Source: Spirochaetaceae bacterium (lineage in GTDB: Bacteria > Spirochaetota > Spirochaetia > Treponematales > Rectinemataceae). Taken from it: a stretch of DNA of 64,000 bases. Every line of letters starts with the position of its first letter. Within the stretch, counting starts at the first letter, position 1. The stretch spans positions 1 to 64,000 of the forward strand of contig JANXYQ010000025.1 in assembly GCA_025355995.1 (NCBI GenBank). Direction: 5' to 3'. The notes under the pieces were generated by a model. The model saw only the letters and a list, made by a program, of their open reading frames with translations. It had not been told where the DNA came from and ran no database searches. A program made the position numbers and the translations under genes. Shown here in pieces: positions 50,875 through 59,248 of this stretch.

Positions 50875-51510
50875 TCAATGGCCGCCCCTGAGCAAGGAAA
50901 TCAGGAGCGGCGCGTAGGCGGCCATCGATGCGGCGGCGAGGGCGATGGAAGGGCCGGGCCCCGGCGATCTCCTCGCCTCGGGCGAGGGTTCCGCGATGGG
51001 TTCGTCCCAGACCTTTAGCATGAGGGCATCGGCGTCGGCGATCAGGGTCGCAGGCTTGATCGAGCCCTTGTATTCCACTATCCGGTCGTAATAGACGAAG
51101 GCGGACGCCACGAGCGAGCCGAAGCGCCCCGGCAGCTTCAGCCCCGGGAGGATGGTCGCCTTGGAGATATAGACGAGGCCCTCGAATACGAGGGCCTTTC
51201 CTATGCCGTCGAGGAGCGCGCCTTCCGTGATCTTGAGCGGGCCGAGGACGCCGATGACCCTGCCGACCGGTACAAGGAGGTTCGCGGCCACGATGCCCGC
51301 CGAGACGGCGAGGGTCGCCGCGAGCGACACCTTCTTGCCCGAGAACAGGGCCGCCGCCAGGAAGACGAGGAACATCGCCGCGCGCACCGCGATGGAGCGC
51401 TGGAAGAGATAGGCTGCCGATATCGCCGCTCCCGCGGCCGCGAGAGCCCAGGGCGAGAATAGGGCTTCCCAGCGCTCCCGGCGCCTCATCCTGCGCTCCC
51501 TGCTATCCAT
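50875..51510 (-). CDS. Membrane protein, possibly EcfT-like
   Basis: 211 residues with four or five membrane helices (ALAAAGAAISAAYLF, AAMFLVFLAAALFSG, LAATLAVSAGIVAANLLVPVG) and a final helix. The middle, with LDGIGKALVFEGLVYISKATILPG and IVEYKGSI, recalls the loop of EcfT-type transmembrane proteins, but the usual Ala-Arg-Gly coupling motifs are not clear. It overlaps the Gx transporter gene by 8 bp on the same strand and ends the operon. It could be a permease subunit for that transporter. Confidence 0.7.
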   Translation of the reverse strand: MDSRERRMRRRERWEALFSPWALAAAGAAISAAYLFQRSIAVRAAMFLVFLAAALFSGKKVSLAATLAVSAGIVAANLLVPVGRVIGVLGPLKITEGALLDGIGKALVFEGLVYISKATILPGLKLPGRFGSLVASAFVYYDRIVEYKGSIKPATLIADADALMLKVWDEPIAEPSPEARRSPGPGPSIALAAASMAAYAPLLISLLRGGH

Positions 51511-52045
51511 GCATCTCGCCCCGCGCGCGCGCGTACCAGCGAGATTCCCTCGCGAAGAGCTCCGCGAAGAAGCCGAGCAGGGCTCCCGTCGCCAGGCCCG
51601 TGGCCAGGAAGGGCGGCGCGATGAGCCTTACCGCGTCGCCGAAGACCAGGACGCTCGCGATGCCCATCTGGACCGCGTTGGAGGCTACGGCGCCGAGGAT
51701 CGAGACGCCCACCGCGGACACCTGGCGGCCGAAGCCCTTGCGCGCCAGCCACATCGCGAGCGCGGCCGTCAGGGTTCCCGCGAGCGAGAAGAGGGCCACG
51801 TACGAGAAGAGCGAGCCCGAGATCACGCTCATGCCGAAGACCTTGACGAGGGCCAGGGCGAGGTACCAGGGCAGGGGCAGGAGGTCGGCCGCGAGCAGGA
51901 TCGGGAGGTTGGCTATGCCCAGCCGCATGAAGGGCAGGGGCTTGGGGACCATGTACTCGATGGCCGAGAGGAAGAAGCAGAAGGCGCCGAGGAGCGCCGT
52001 GATATCGGCCGGTCCCTTAGTAGACCGAAGCGTCGACGCCGCCAT
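51503..52045 (-). CDS. Gx transporter family protein (HepPP synthase component I-like)
   Basis: 180 residues, five or six membrane helices. The family motif is visible in VPKPLPFMRLGIANLPILLAADLLP, followed by GMSVISGSLFSYVALFSLAGT and AVASNAVQMGIASVLVFG. This family was first annotated with heptaprenyl diphosphate synthase but resembles substrate-binding S components of ECF transporters. It overlaps the NusG-domain-II gene by 29 bp and the next membrane gene by 8 bp. The combination suggests uptake of a hydrophobic or quinone-related precursor. Confidence 0.85.
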   Translation of the reverse strand: MAASTLRSTKGPADITALLGAFCFFLSAIEYMVPKPLPFMRLGIANLPILLAADLLPLPWYLALALVKVFGMSVISGSLFSYVALFSLAGTLTAALAMWLARKGFGRQVSAVGVSILGAVASNAVQMGIASVLVFGDAVRLIAPPFLATGLATGALLGFFAELFARESRWYARARGEMHG

Positions 52046-52385
52046 CGGCCCTCCTTCCCTCGATGCTCACGAAAACCTGATTGGGGAGGCAGGCGAGCCA
52101 CTCGCCCGGGCTATCGATCGAGCCCGCGGCTATGCAGGTCTTGTTCGGGCAGGGCGAGTCCTCGATGAAAACCTTCTTGTCGCGAATCTCGACGACGGTA
52201 TCGCCCAAGGGGCCAGCGACGCGGAGCTCCCTGTCGGCGCCGAGGGGATAGACCCACTCTCCGCCCCTGCCCTTGAGCACGGCGCTGGCTTGGCCGCCGC
52301 CCGTTCCGTAGGCCGAGACGGCGGAAAAGGCGACCAGGCCCGCCGCCGCTATCGCAATGACGATATCGAGCGGTTTTAGGCGCAT
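52017..52385 (-). CDS. NusG domain II-containing protein
   Basis: 122 residues. One N-terminal membrane helix (LDIVIAIAAAGLVAFSAVSAYG) anchors a small extracytoplasmic NusG domain II, recognised by KVFIEDSPCPNKTCIAAGSIDSPGEWLACLPNQVFVSIEG. The two cysteines in CPNKTC and one more further on are a family hallmark. In other anaerobes such genes accompany Gx transporters or flavin-transfer and Rnf-type genes. It heads the three-gene operon. Confidence 0.85.
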   Translation of the reverse strand: MRLKPLDIVIAIAAAGLVAFSAVSAYGTGGGQASAVLKGRGGEWVYPLGADRELRVAGPLGDTVVEIRDKKVFIEDSPCPNKTCIAAGSIDSPGEWLACLPNQVFVSIEGRRADGGVDASVY

Positions 52386-52401
52386 GGCGCCTAAACCTGG
52401 G

Positions 52402-52962
52402 TCAGTCCGAGCATCCGCAGCCGCCGTGGCCGCAGCCTTCGCTCTTGCCGTCCCCGCATTCGCCGTCGCCGCAATCGCCCTCGCAGCCGCAATCGCAGCC
52501 TCCGTGTACGTGGCCGTGCTCGAGTTCCTCGGCGGTGGCTTCGCGTACGTCGACGACCTTTACCGTGAAGTGGAGCTCTTCCCCCGCCAGCGGGTGGTTC
52601 GCGTCGATAGTGACCTCGTCGCCCTCGATCCCCATCACGGTGACGATCTGTGCGCCGTCCTCTCCGTGGGCCTCGAACTGCATGCCGGTCTCGATGGAGG
52701 CGCCCTCGCCGAATTCGGATTTATTTACCTTGAACATGAGCGCCTCGTCCCGCTCCCCGTAGCCTTCCTTCGCGGGAACGATGCAGTCGATCGCGTCGCC
52801 GGCCTTTTTGCCGAGGAGATTCTTCTCGAGGCCGGCGATGATGTTGTCGTTACCATGCAAATAGATAAGGGGATCTGAGGCCTCGGATGCGTCTATGACC
52901 TCGCCCGTGGAATCCTGGAGCTTGTAGTCTATTGTGACGACCCTGTCTTTCTCGATGACCAT
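52402..52962 (-). CDS. slyD: SlyD-type FKBP peptidyl-prolyl isomerase
   Basis: 186 residues from ATG 52962, chosen for AAAGGAT upstream; the frame is open further through the promoter. The FKBP half has VVTIDYKLQDSTGEVIDASEASDPLIYLHGNDNIIAGLEKNLLG, and an IF-domain insertion follows (SIETGMQFEAHGEDGAQIVTVMGI). The last 40 residues are rich in Cys, His and Asp (GHVHGGCDCGCEGDCGDGEC), a metal-binding tail as in SlyD, which binds nickel and other metals. It is a chaperone and prolyl isomerase in the cytoplasm. Divergent from ftsK. Confidence 0.95.
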   Translation of the reverse strand: MVIEKDRVVTIDYKLQDSTGEVIDASEASDPLIYLHGNDNIIAGLEKNLLGKKAGDAIDCIVPAKEGYGERDEALMFKVNKSEFGEGASIETGMQFEAHGEDGAQIVTVMGIEGDEVTIDANHPLAGEELHFTVKVVDVREATAEELEHGHVHGGCDCGCEGDCGDGECGDGKSEGCGHGGCGCSD

Positions 52963-53029
52963 TGAATATCCTTTCGGGGGCGTGCCTTCCCCGCAACGCG
53001 AGGGAATAATGTATATATAATTTCCATAT

Positions 53030-53055
53030 ATGAAAAGAGGCATGCGCCTTTTCAT
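53030..53055. repeat. Inverted repeat between slyD and ftsK
   Basis: ATGAAAAG at 53030-53037 and CTTTTCAT at 53048-53055 are perfect complements around a 10-base spacer that itself contains GCATGC. It lies between the divergent genes, upstream of the slyD promoter region (TATATA at about 53012-53019), and may be a regulator site. Confidence 0.4.
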
Positions 53056-53120
53056 GCTTTACTGTCTCCCCGGCGCTAGCCGATATTGTCACTAGCACTC
53101 GACCAGGGAGTCCCACTTCA

Positions 53121-55478
53121 ATGTCCGACGAGTCCAGCTCTTCGCTTGCCAATATAGCTCTCGGGACGGCCTTAGCCCTCCTCTCGGTCCTTTCCCTAGC
53201 CTCCCTCGCCACCGCGGCCCTCGCTCCCGACGGCGCCCTGGCCCTCCTGGCCCAGCCCGGATCATTCCTCCTCGGGGCCTTCGCCTGGGCCGCCTTCTTC
53301 GTGCCCCTTTGGCTGGCTGGCGCCGCGGTCGTCGCCTTCCTCCCGGGATGGCGGCCGGGCGCCCTCGCCGCCCTCGCCGGCTCCGTCCTGCCCTTCCTCC
53401 CGATCGCGGCCATCGCGCGGCTTTCGGCCGAAGGCGAGCCCTTCCTGGTCGATCGTCCCTATCTGGCGGCCGTGGGCTTGCCCGCCCTGATGGTAGCCGG
53501 GCTCGCCTTCGCCCTGGCCTTGGCCGCCCTCGTCGTCTACCTGGCCAGGGCCCTGCCGCGCCTCCTCGAGCCCTCCCTGCCCACGGATATGCCCTCGGCT
53601 CGGGCCCTCGGCTTCATGCCGCCGCAAATCGCGGCGCCGACCAAGCCGCTCGCGATCTCGTACGGCGAAGTCGAGCGAAGCGAGGACGAGAGCTTCGAAT
53701 TCCGCGTCCCGGTATTGCCTCCCCTCCCCGCGCTGCGAGCCCTCGAGGAGGATCCCGCGGCCGAGGAAGTGGAGACGGCCTCCGATCCTCGCCCGAGGAC
53801 TCCGCGCGCGCCGGCGCCCGCGAAAGTAGCCGAGGCCGTCGTGGAGCTGGACGGGGAGAAGCGCATCGAGTTCACCTCGGTGCCGCCCTCCCATTCGCAG
53901 AAGGAGGAGGAGGCCGCGGCGGCCGCGCTCAAGCGGATCTTGGCGCGTCGGAAGGACAAGCCCTACGCGGTGCCTTCCGACGGCATCCTCACGGCCTACC
54001 CCGACGGCGAGTATTGGATAGTGGACGAGAAGACGAAGCGCTCGGCCGTGGTCCTGCGCGATACCTTGGCCGAATTCAAGATCGAGGCCGAGGTGACCGG
54101 AATCCGCAAGGGCCCCGTCATCACGATGTTCGAGATTCTTCCCGCTCCCGGCGTCAAGCTCTCCAAGATCACCAACCTCGCGGACAACATCGCACTCAGG
54201 CTCGCCGCCTCCAGCGTGCGCATAGTGGCGCCCATACCGGGCAAGCACGCCGTGGGCATCGAGGTGCCGAACGAGAGGCGGTCCATCGTCTCCCTGCGCG
54301 AGATCGTCGAGAACGAGGCCTTCAAGACCGCGAAGATGGAGATACCGATAATCCTCGGGAAGGACATCGCGGGCGAGGCGCAGTTCATCGACCTCACCCA
54401 GACGCCCCACCTCCTCATCGCCGGCGCGACCGGCTCGGGCAAGTCCGTCTCGGTCAACTCGATCATCCTCTCGATCCTGTACAGGCGCTCGCCCCAGGAG
54501 GTGAGGCTCCTGCTCATCGACCCGAAGATCGTGGAGCTCAAGCTCTACAACGGAATTCCCCACCTGCTCACTCCGGTTATCACCGAGCCGAAGCGGGCCT
54601 TCCAGGCCCTTCAGTACTGCATCTGCGAGATGGAGAGGCGCTACAGCCTCCTCGACCACGTCGGCGTACGGGACATCAAGAATTACAATCGCAAGGTCAA
54701 GGACAAGGGCCTCGCGGTAGAGCGCCTGCCCTATATCGTCGTGATCATCGACGAGTTCGCCGATCTCATGGCGACCACCGGCAAGGAGCTCGAGTCCACG
54801 CTCGCCCGCCTCGCCGCCATGTCGCGCGCGGTCGGCATCCACCTCGTGCTGGCGACGCAGCGCCCGAGCATCGACGTGATAACCGGCCTGATTAAGGCGA
54901 ACATCCCGAGCCGCATCGCCTTCATGGTCGCGAGCAAATTCGACAGCCGCATCATCATCGACGTGGTGGGGGCCGAGAAGCTCCTGGGCCGGGGCGACAT
55001 GCTCGTCGCCACCGCCTGGGATCCCTTCCCCATCCGCATGCAGGGAGCCTACGTCTCCGAGGACGAGGTCGAGAAGGTCGTCGAGTTCGTGAAGACCCTG
55101 GGAGAGCCCGACTACATCGACGAGGAGATCTTCATAGACGAGGAGGACGAGGACGGCGAGCCCTCCCTGTTCGGCGACGAGGACGACGACCCGCTGTTCG
55201 AGAAGGCACTGGAGATCGTGCTCCAGCAGGGCAAGGCGAGTGCCTCCTACATCCAGCGCAGGCTCAAGGTCGGCTACAACCGCGCCTCGCGCCTCGTCGA
55301 GCTGATGGAGGAGAAGGGCATCGTGGGGCCGGCGAAGGGCTCCAAGCCCCGCGACCTCATGCACAATCCGGAGGTGCTGGGCCGCTCGGCCGCCCCTCGC
55401 CAGCCGAGCCTCCTGCCCGATCTGGAGACAGTTCCCGGCCAGCGCGTCGCGGGCCGGGGGACGGACGACGATGCGTAG
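53121..55478 (+). CDS. ftsK: DNA translocase FtsK/SpoIIIE
   Basis: 785 residues. Four membrane helices lie in residues 1-150, a linker rich in Pro and acidic residues to about 260, then the alpha/beta motor domains with Walker A AGATGSGKSVSVNS and Walker B YIVVIIDEFADLM, RPSIDVITGLIKANIPSRIAF, and LLGRGDMLV. A winged-helix gamma domain ends it (EIVLQQGKASASYIQRRLKVGYNRASRLVELMEEKGIVGPA). It moves chromosomal DNA through the closing septum during division. AGGGAG is 11 bases before the ATG. It overlaps purK by 8 bp. Confidence 0.97.
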   Translation: MSDESSSSLANIALGTALALLSVLSLASLATAALAPDGALALLAQPGSFLLGAFAWAAFFVPLWLAGAAVVAFLPGWRPGALAALAGSVLPFLPIAAIARLSAEGEPFLVDRPYLAAVGLPALMVAGLAFALALAALVVYLARALPRLLEPSLPTDMPSARALGFMPPQIAAPTKPLAISYGEVERSEDESFEFRVPVLPPLPALRALEEDPAAEEVETASDPRPRTPRAPAPAKVAEAVVELDGEKRIEFTSVPPSHSQKEEEAAAAALKRILARRKDKPYAVPSDGILTAYPDGEYWIVDEKTKRSAVVLRDTLAEFKIEAEVTGIRKGPVITMFEILPAPGVKLSKITNLADNIALRLAASSVRIVAPIPGKHAVGIEVPNERRSIVSLREIVENEAFKTAKMEIPIILGKDIAGEAQFIDLTQTPHLLIAGATGSGKSVSVNSIILSILYRRSPQEVRLLLIDPKIVELKLYNGIPHLLTPVITEPKRAFQALQYCICEMERRYSLLDHVGVRDIKNYNRKVKDKGLAVERLPYIVVIIDEFADLMATTGKELESTLARLAAMSRAVGIHLVLATQRPSIDVITGLIKANIPSRIAFMVASKFDSRIIIDVVGAEKLLGRGDMLVATAWDPFPIRMQGAYVSEDEVEKVVEFVKTLGEPDYIDEEIFIDEEDEDGEPSLFGDEDDDPLFEKALEIVLQQGKASASYIQRRLKVGYNRASRLVELMEEKGIVGPAKGSKPRDLMHNPEVLGRSAAPRQPSLLPDLETVPGQRVAGRGTDDDA

Positions 55479-56658
55479 AATCGGCATCATCGGCGGCGGC
55501 CAGCTCGGTCGCATGGCCATCGAGGAGGCCCGCAGGTATCTCGCCCACATCGAGGTGCTCACGCCCGAGTATCCCTCGCCCGCCGCGGAGCTCGCGGATG
55601 CCGCCCATGTCGGCCCCCTGGACGACTACGAGTCGGTCATCGAGTTCGCGGAGGAGCTCGACGTCATATCCTATGAGATCGAGGGAGTGAGCGCGGAAGC
55701 CCTGCGCGAGCTCGAGCGTCGCGGCAAGGTCGTCCTGCCCTCGGCCGGCATATTGGCGGCGATACGCGACAAATACGTCCAGAAGGAGATTCTCATCGCG
55801 GCGGGCATACCGACCGCGCGTTGCGCCCTCGTGCGGCATGACGATGAAGGCAGGCCCGACCTGGCCGGGGCCGCCGCGGGCCTCGGCGGCTTCCCCATCG
55901 TGCAGAAGGCGAGGAGGGGAGGCTACGACGGCCGCGGGGTCGCGGTGCTCTCCCATTCGGAGGACGAGCGCTCCCTCCCCGGCCCCTCCTTCGCCGAGGA
56001 GTTCGTCGATTTCGAGAGGGAGCTGGCGGTCGTCGTCGCGCGCTCCCCCAGCGGAGCGACGGCCTGCTACCCCTGCGTCGAGATGGTCTTCGACCCGCGC
56101 GCCAACATGTGCGACTCGGTCCTCGCTCCGGCTCGGATAAGCGTCGCGCAACGCGCCGAGGCCGAGAGGGTCGCCCTCGCCTGCGTGGAGGCCCTCTGCG
56201 CCGAGTCCCTTCGGTCCGGCTCCCCGGCGGGCGGCTGCGCCGGCGTCTTCGGCGTGGAGCTCTTCCTGACGCGCTCGGGCGACGTCGTAGTGAACGAGGT
56301 CGCCCCTCGGCCGCACAATTCCGGGCACTTCAGCATCGAGGCCTGCGCCTCGAGCCAGTTCGACCAATACCTGAGGATCCTCCTCGGCCTGCCGCTCGGC
56401 TCCCCGGAGCTCCTGGCCCCCGCGATGATGGTCAACCTCTTCGGGGAGCCGGGCTGCTCGGGCGAGGCGGAATACCTCGGCCTGGGCGAGGCCCTCGCGA
56501 TCCCGGGAGTGGCGCTGCACCTCTATGGCAAGCGCGAGCTGCGCCCTTTCCGGAAGATGGGACACCTGACCGCGATCGGGGCTACGGTCGGGGAGGCGAT
56601 CTCCCGCGCCGAGGCCGCACGGAATCGCGTCAAGATCGTGGCCCGCGAAGGCTCATAG
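55471..56658 (+). CDS. purK: 5-(carboxyamino)imidazole ribonucleotide synthase
   Basis: 395 residues with ATP-grasp fold. Motifs: IGIIGGGQLGRM at the N-terminus, ITYEIEGV-type segment DVISYEIEGVSAEAL, IRDKYVQKEILIAAGIPT, KARRGGYDGRGVAVL in the ATP-binding part, FGVELFLTRSGDVVVNEVAPRPHNSGHFSIEACASSQFDQ, and KMGHLTAIGATVGEAI near the end. It carboxylates aminoimidazole ribonucleotide with ATP and bicarbonate in purine synthesis. It overlaps ftsK by 8 bp; purE is not in the window. Confidence 0.96.
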   Translation: MRRIGIIGGGQLGRMAIEEARRYLAHIEVLTPEYPSPAAELADAAHVGPLDDYESVIEFAEELDVISYEIEGVSAEALRELERRGKVVLPSAGILAAIRDKYVQKEILIAAGIPTARCALVRHDDEGRPDLAGAAAGLGGFPIVQKARRGGYDGRGVAVLSHSEDERSLPGPSFAEEFVDFERELAVVVARSPSGATACYPCVEMVFDPRANMCDSVLAPARISVAQRAEAERVALACVEALCAESLRSGSPAGGCAGVFGVELFLTRSGDVVVNEVAPRPHNSGHFSIEACASSQFDQYLRILLGLPLGSPELLAPAMMVNLFGEPGCSGEAEYLGLGEALAIPGVALHLYGKRELRPFRKMGHLTAIGATVGEAISRAEAARNRVKIVAREGS

Positions 56659-56669
56659 GGGAGGGGCGC

Positions 56670-56938
56670 ATGGATTTCGCGGAGTTGATCGCCGCGAGGC
56701 GGCGCGCCTGGCTCCCTCGGCGAGCAACGGCCAACCCTGGCGATTCATCGTGGTCGACGATCCGGCCCTCAAGGATTCGGTCGCCCGAGCCTGCTTCGGC
56801 CCCGGCTCGACCTTCAACCGCTTCGCCGCGCAGGCCCCGATCCTCGTCATTTCCCTCGGCTACCCCGACGAGGCCATGGCCGCGCGACCCAAGGTCCGCA
56901 AGGAGCTCGGGTCCGTCCTAGGCCGAAACGCCTATTGA
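56670..56938 (+). pseudogene. Nitroreductase remnant with internal deletion
   Basis: Frame 1 begins MDFAELIAARR, the usual start of small nitroreductases. From 56696 a second frame reads EAARLAPSASNGQPWRFIVVDDP, the next conserved block of the family, and continues RACFGPGSTFNRFAAQAPILVISLG to a stop at 56938. The roughly 20 residues that normally separate the two blocks are missing and the frames are shifted, as if a deletion had joined two copies of GAGGCGG. The rest of the family (about 100 C-terminal residues with the flavin site) is also absent. It is a degraded gene between purK and the B3/B4 gene. Confidence 0.8.
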
Positions 56939-56989
56939 ACCTTCGGCGCGCATTCCCTCGGGGGCGGATTGCGGATACTATCCTTCGAT

Positions 56990-57676
56990 ATGACCGCTCC
57001 GACGATCGCGTTCGATCCCGCCCTCGGCTCGGGCAAGCTCCGCCTCGCCCTCGTCTGGGCTACCGGGCTTCCCGGCTGCCCGAAGACCGAGGCGGCGCCC
57101 CCCTACTTGAAAGCGCTGCTCGCGCGCGTCCGATCCGACGGTGACTCCTTCCTGCCGCACGATCGCAAGGCGGCGGTGCGCGACATGCTCCGGCACGGCA
57201 AGTACAAGCCCGCCGGCCGCGCCAAGCCCTCGAGCGAGTATCTCCTCGCGGCCGCGTTGGAAGGCGACTTCCCCCTCGTCAACGGACCCGTGGACGCGAA
57301 CAACGCGGTGAGCCTCGAGTGGGGCTATCCCGCGAGCGTCTTCGACGCCGCGAAGGCGGGGCGGGCCCTCCTGCTCCGGCGGGGGGCCGCGGGAGAGTCC
57401 TACGCATTCAACGCCTCGGGCCAGGAGATCGATCTCGAGGATCTTCTCGTCGCCTGCAGGCTGGTGGACGGGGCCTGGCTGCCCTGCGGCAATCCGGTCA
57501 AGGACGCCATGTCCACCAAGGTCTTCGAGGACGCTCGGGACGTGGTCGCCGTGGTCTACGCGCCCGCATCGGAGGGCGCCGAGCGCATCGAGGACTGTGC
57601 GACGCGCTTCTCGGCGCTGCTTTCGTCTGAGTGCGGCGCGGCTATATCGGGATATTCGATATCGGAGGTCTCATGA
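56990..57676 (+). CDS. B3/B4 tRNA-binding domain protein
   Basis: 228 residues from ATG 56990 (TTG 56969 seven codons upstream is an alternative with GGGGGCGGA before it). The sequence RAKPSSEYLLAAALEGDFPLVNGPVDANNAVSLEWGYPASVFD with DLLVACRLVDGAWLPCGNPVKDAMSTKVFEDARDVVAVVYAP matches the B3/B4 domain of phenylalanyl-tRNA synthetase beta chain, found alone in many bacteria. Such proteins are suspected of tRNA or amino acid quality control; no reaction is known. TACTAT at 56976-56981 is 8 bases before the ATG, another possible leaderless start. It overlaps the epimerase gene by 4 bp. Confidence 0.88.
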   Translation: MTAPTIAFDPALGSGKLRLALVWATGLPGCPKTEAAPPYLKALLARVRSDGDSFLPHDRKAAVRDMLRHGKYKPAGRAKPSSEYLLAAALEGDFPLVNGPVDANNAVSLEWGYPASVFDAAKAGRALLLRRGAAGESYAFNASGQEIDLEDLLVACRLVDGAWLPCGNPVKDAMSTKVFEDARDVVAVVYAPASEGAERIEDCATRFSALLSSECGAAISGYSISEVS

Positions 57677-58668
57677 AAGTGCTGTTCGTGGGCGGAACCG
57701 GGAATCTCTCCGGGGACTGCACGCTGCGCGCCCTCGCCAAAGGCATGGAAGTCTGGCACCTGAACCGAGGCAGCAAGGCCGATGGCGTCCCGTCCGGAGT
57801 GGTTACCCTGAGCGCCGACGTCCGCGACGAGATGGCGGCCTCCCGCGCCCTCGGGGCCGAGCGCTTCGACGCGGTCGTCGATTTCGTCGCCTTCACCCGC
57901 GAGCACGTCGAGGAGGATATCCGCCTCTTCCGGGACCGGACGCGGCAGTTCGTATTCATCAGCTCCGCCTCGGCCTACCGCAAGCCGCCGGTCCACCACG
58001 TGATCTCGGAGTCCACTCCCCTGGCGAATCCGTACTGGAAATACTCCAGGGACAAGATCGAGTGCGAGCGGCGCCTCGAGGAGGAGGCGCGCTCGAATGG
58101 CTTTCCCTTCACCATCGTCAGGCCCTCCCATACCTATTGCTCGCGCTGGATGCCCACCGCCTTCGGCTCGACCGATTTCACGGTGCCCAAGCGGATGCTC
58201 GACGGGCGGCGCGTCATTGTCCACGGCGACGGGCAGTCGCTATGGACCATCACCCATGCGCGCGACTTCGCGGTTGGCGTGGTCGGCCTCCTGGGAAATC
58301 CCGCGGCCATAGGCGAGGCCGTGCAGATCATGGGCGACGAGGCCCTTACCTGGGACTCCATCCACGTGACCATCGCCACCGCCCTCGGCGCCGAGCCGAG
58401 GATCGTGCATATCCCATCGGATTTCATCGCCGCCGTGGATCCGGAGCTCGGCTCGCACTTCCTCGGCGATAAGGCTTACAGCGCCCTCTTCGATTGCTCG
58501 AAGCTCAAACGCCTCGTCCCGGAATTCCGGACGACCGTGACCTTCCAGGAGGGCATGCGAGAGTCCGCCGCCTGGTTCATGGCCGAGGGCGCGAGGCGGA
58601 ACGCCGATCCCGTCCTCGATGCCGCGATGGACAGGATTCTGTCGGCCTGGGACGGGAAGGCTGTTTAG
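57673..58668 (+). CDS. NAD-dependent epimerase/dehydratase
   Basis: 331 residues from ATG 57673, with GGAGG upstream. Extended SDR features: FVGGTGNLSGDCTLRAL as the NAD-binding loop, VVDFVAFTREHVEED, SSASAYRKPPV, and YWKYSRDKIECER with the catalytic Tyr-x-x-x-Lys region. Such proteins act on nucleotide sugars; the substrate is not shown, and the short chain with a GLTTNYRDG-free active site suggests an atypical member. It overlaps the B3/B4 gene by 4 bp and converges on the cyclic-nucleotide-binding gene. Confidence 0.9.
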   Translation: MKVLFVGGTGNLSGDCTLRALAKGMEVWHLNRGSKADGVPSGVVTLSADVRDEMAASRALGAERFDAVVDFVAFTREHVEEDIRLFRDRTRQFVFISSASAYRKPPVHHVISESTPLANPYWKYSRDKIECERRLEEEARSNGFPFTIVRPSHTYCSRWMPTAFGSTDFTVPKRMLDGRRVIVHGDGQSLWTITHARDFAVGVVGLLGNPAAIGEAVQIMGDEALTWDSIHVTIATALGAEPRIVHIPSDFIAAVDPELGSHFLGDKAYSALFDCSKLKRLVPEFRTTVTFQEGMRESAAWFMAEGARRNADPVLDAAMDRILSAWDGKAV

Positions 58669-59192
58669 CCTTTTTCACCGAAGAGGTTGGCGACCATCGC
58701 GTCCACGTCCTCTTGCGCCAGGTCGGACTTCCGCTCGTAGGCGAGCTCCTGGTCGGCGAGCTTGAGCTTGCGCAACAGGCCGTAGATGAAGACGAGGAGC
58801 ATCTTGTTGCCGGACTCGGGATGCCGCTTCAGGAAGCCGGCGAGCTCGGTGCGATGCACCTTGACTATGATCGCCCGCTCCTGCGCCGTAACGGTGGCGG
58901 TACGCGGCACGCTCATGAAGATACCCGCCTCTCCGAAGATGTCACCAGCCCCGAGGGAGTTGACGTAGGCCTTCTTGTCTCCCTCCCCGACGCTCACTGC
59001 CACGGTGCCCTCGGCGATCCCGAAAAAATATGGGCTGATCTCGCCCTGCTCTACGATAGGCTCGCCCTCCTCGTATTCGAGGGCCTCGGAGTGGTCGAGG
59101 AGGTCGACGATCTCCGGGTCCGGGAGGATGCGGAAGGTGACGATTCCACGGACCGCCGCGAGGATGCTCTCCCAATCCTTGATTGTCTTCAT
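58665..59192 (-). CDS. Cyclic nucleotide-binding domain protein without DNA-binding domain
   Basis: 175 residues from ATG 59192, with GGGGGAAC before it; the longer open frame upstream is antisense noise. The beta-roll and phosphate-binding cassette are clear: FEYEEGEPIVEQGEISPYFFGIAEGTVAVSV, and FGEAGIFMSVPRTATVTAQE with the Glu and Arg that bind the cyclic nucleotide phosphate. No helix-turn-helix follows; the C-terminus is a helical tail (NKMLLVFIYGLLRKLKLAD). It likely binds cAMP or cGMP and acts on a protein partner. Convergent with the epimerase gene. Confidence 0.9.
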   Translation of the reverse strand: MKTIKDWESILAAVRGIVTFRILPDPEIVDLLDHSEALEYEEGEPIVEQGEISPYFFGIAEGTVAVSVGEGDKKAYVNSLGAGDIFGEAGIFMSVPRTATVTAQERAIIVKVHRTELAGFLKRHPESGNKMLLVFIYGLLRKLKLADQELAYERKSDLAQEDVDAMVANLFGEKG

Positions 59193-59248
59193 TGTTCCCC
59201 CTTGCCTTTTAGTATAAGGCGGGGGGCCGGCCGGCGCACGCTCCGTTC

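Noticed and set aside
53262-55562. A 766-codon open frame on the minus strand opposite ftsK, and similar long antisense frames opposite leuA, leuS and the kinases
   Set aside because: GC-rich genes leave antisense frames free of stops. These frames show no family motifs and lie entirely inside well-supported genes.
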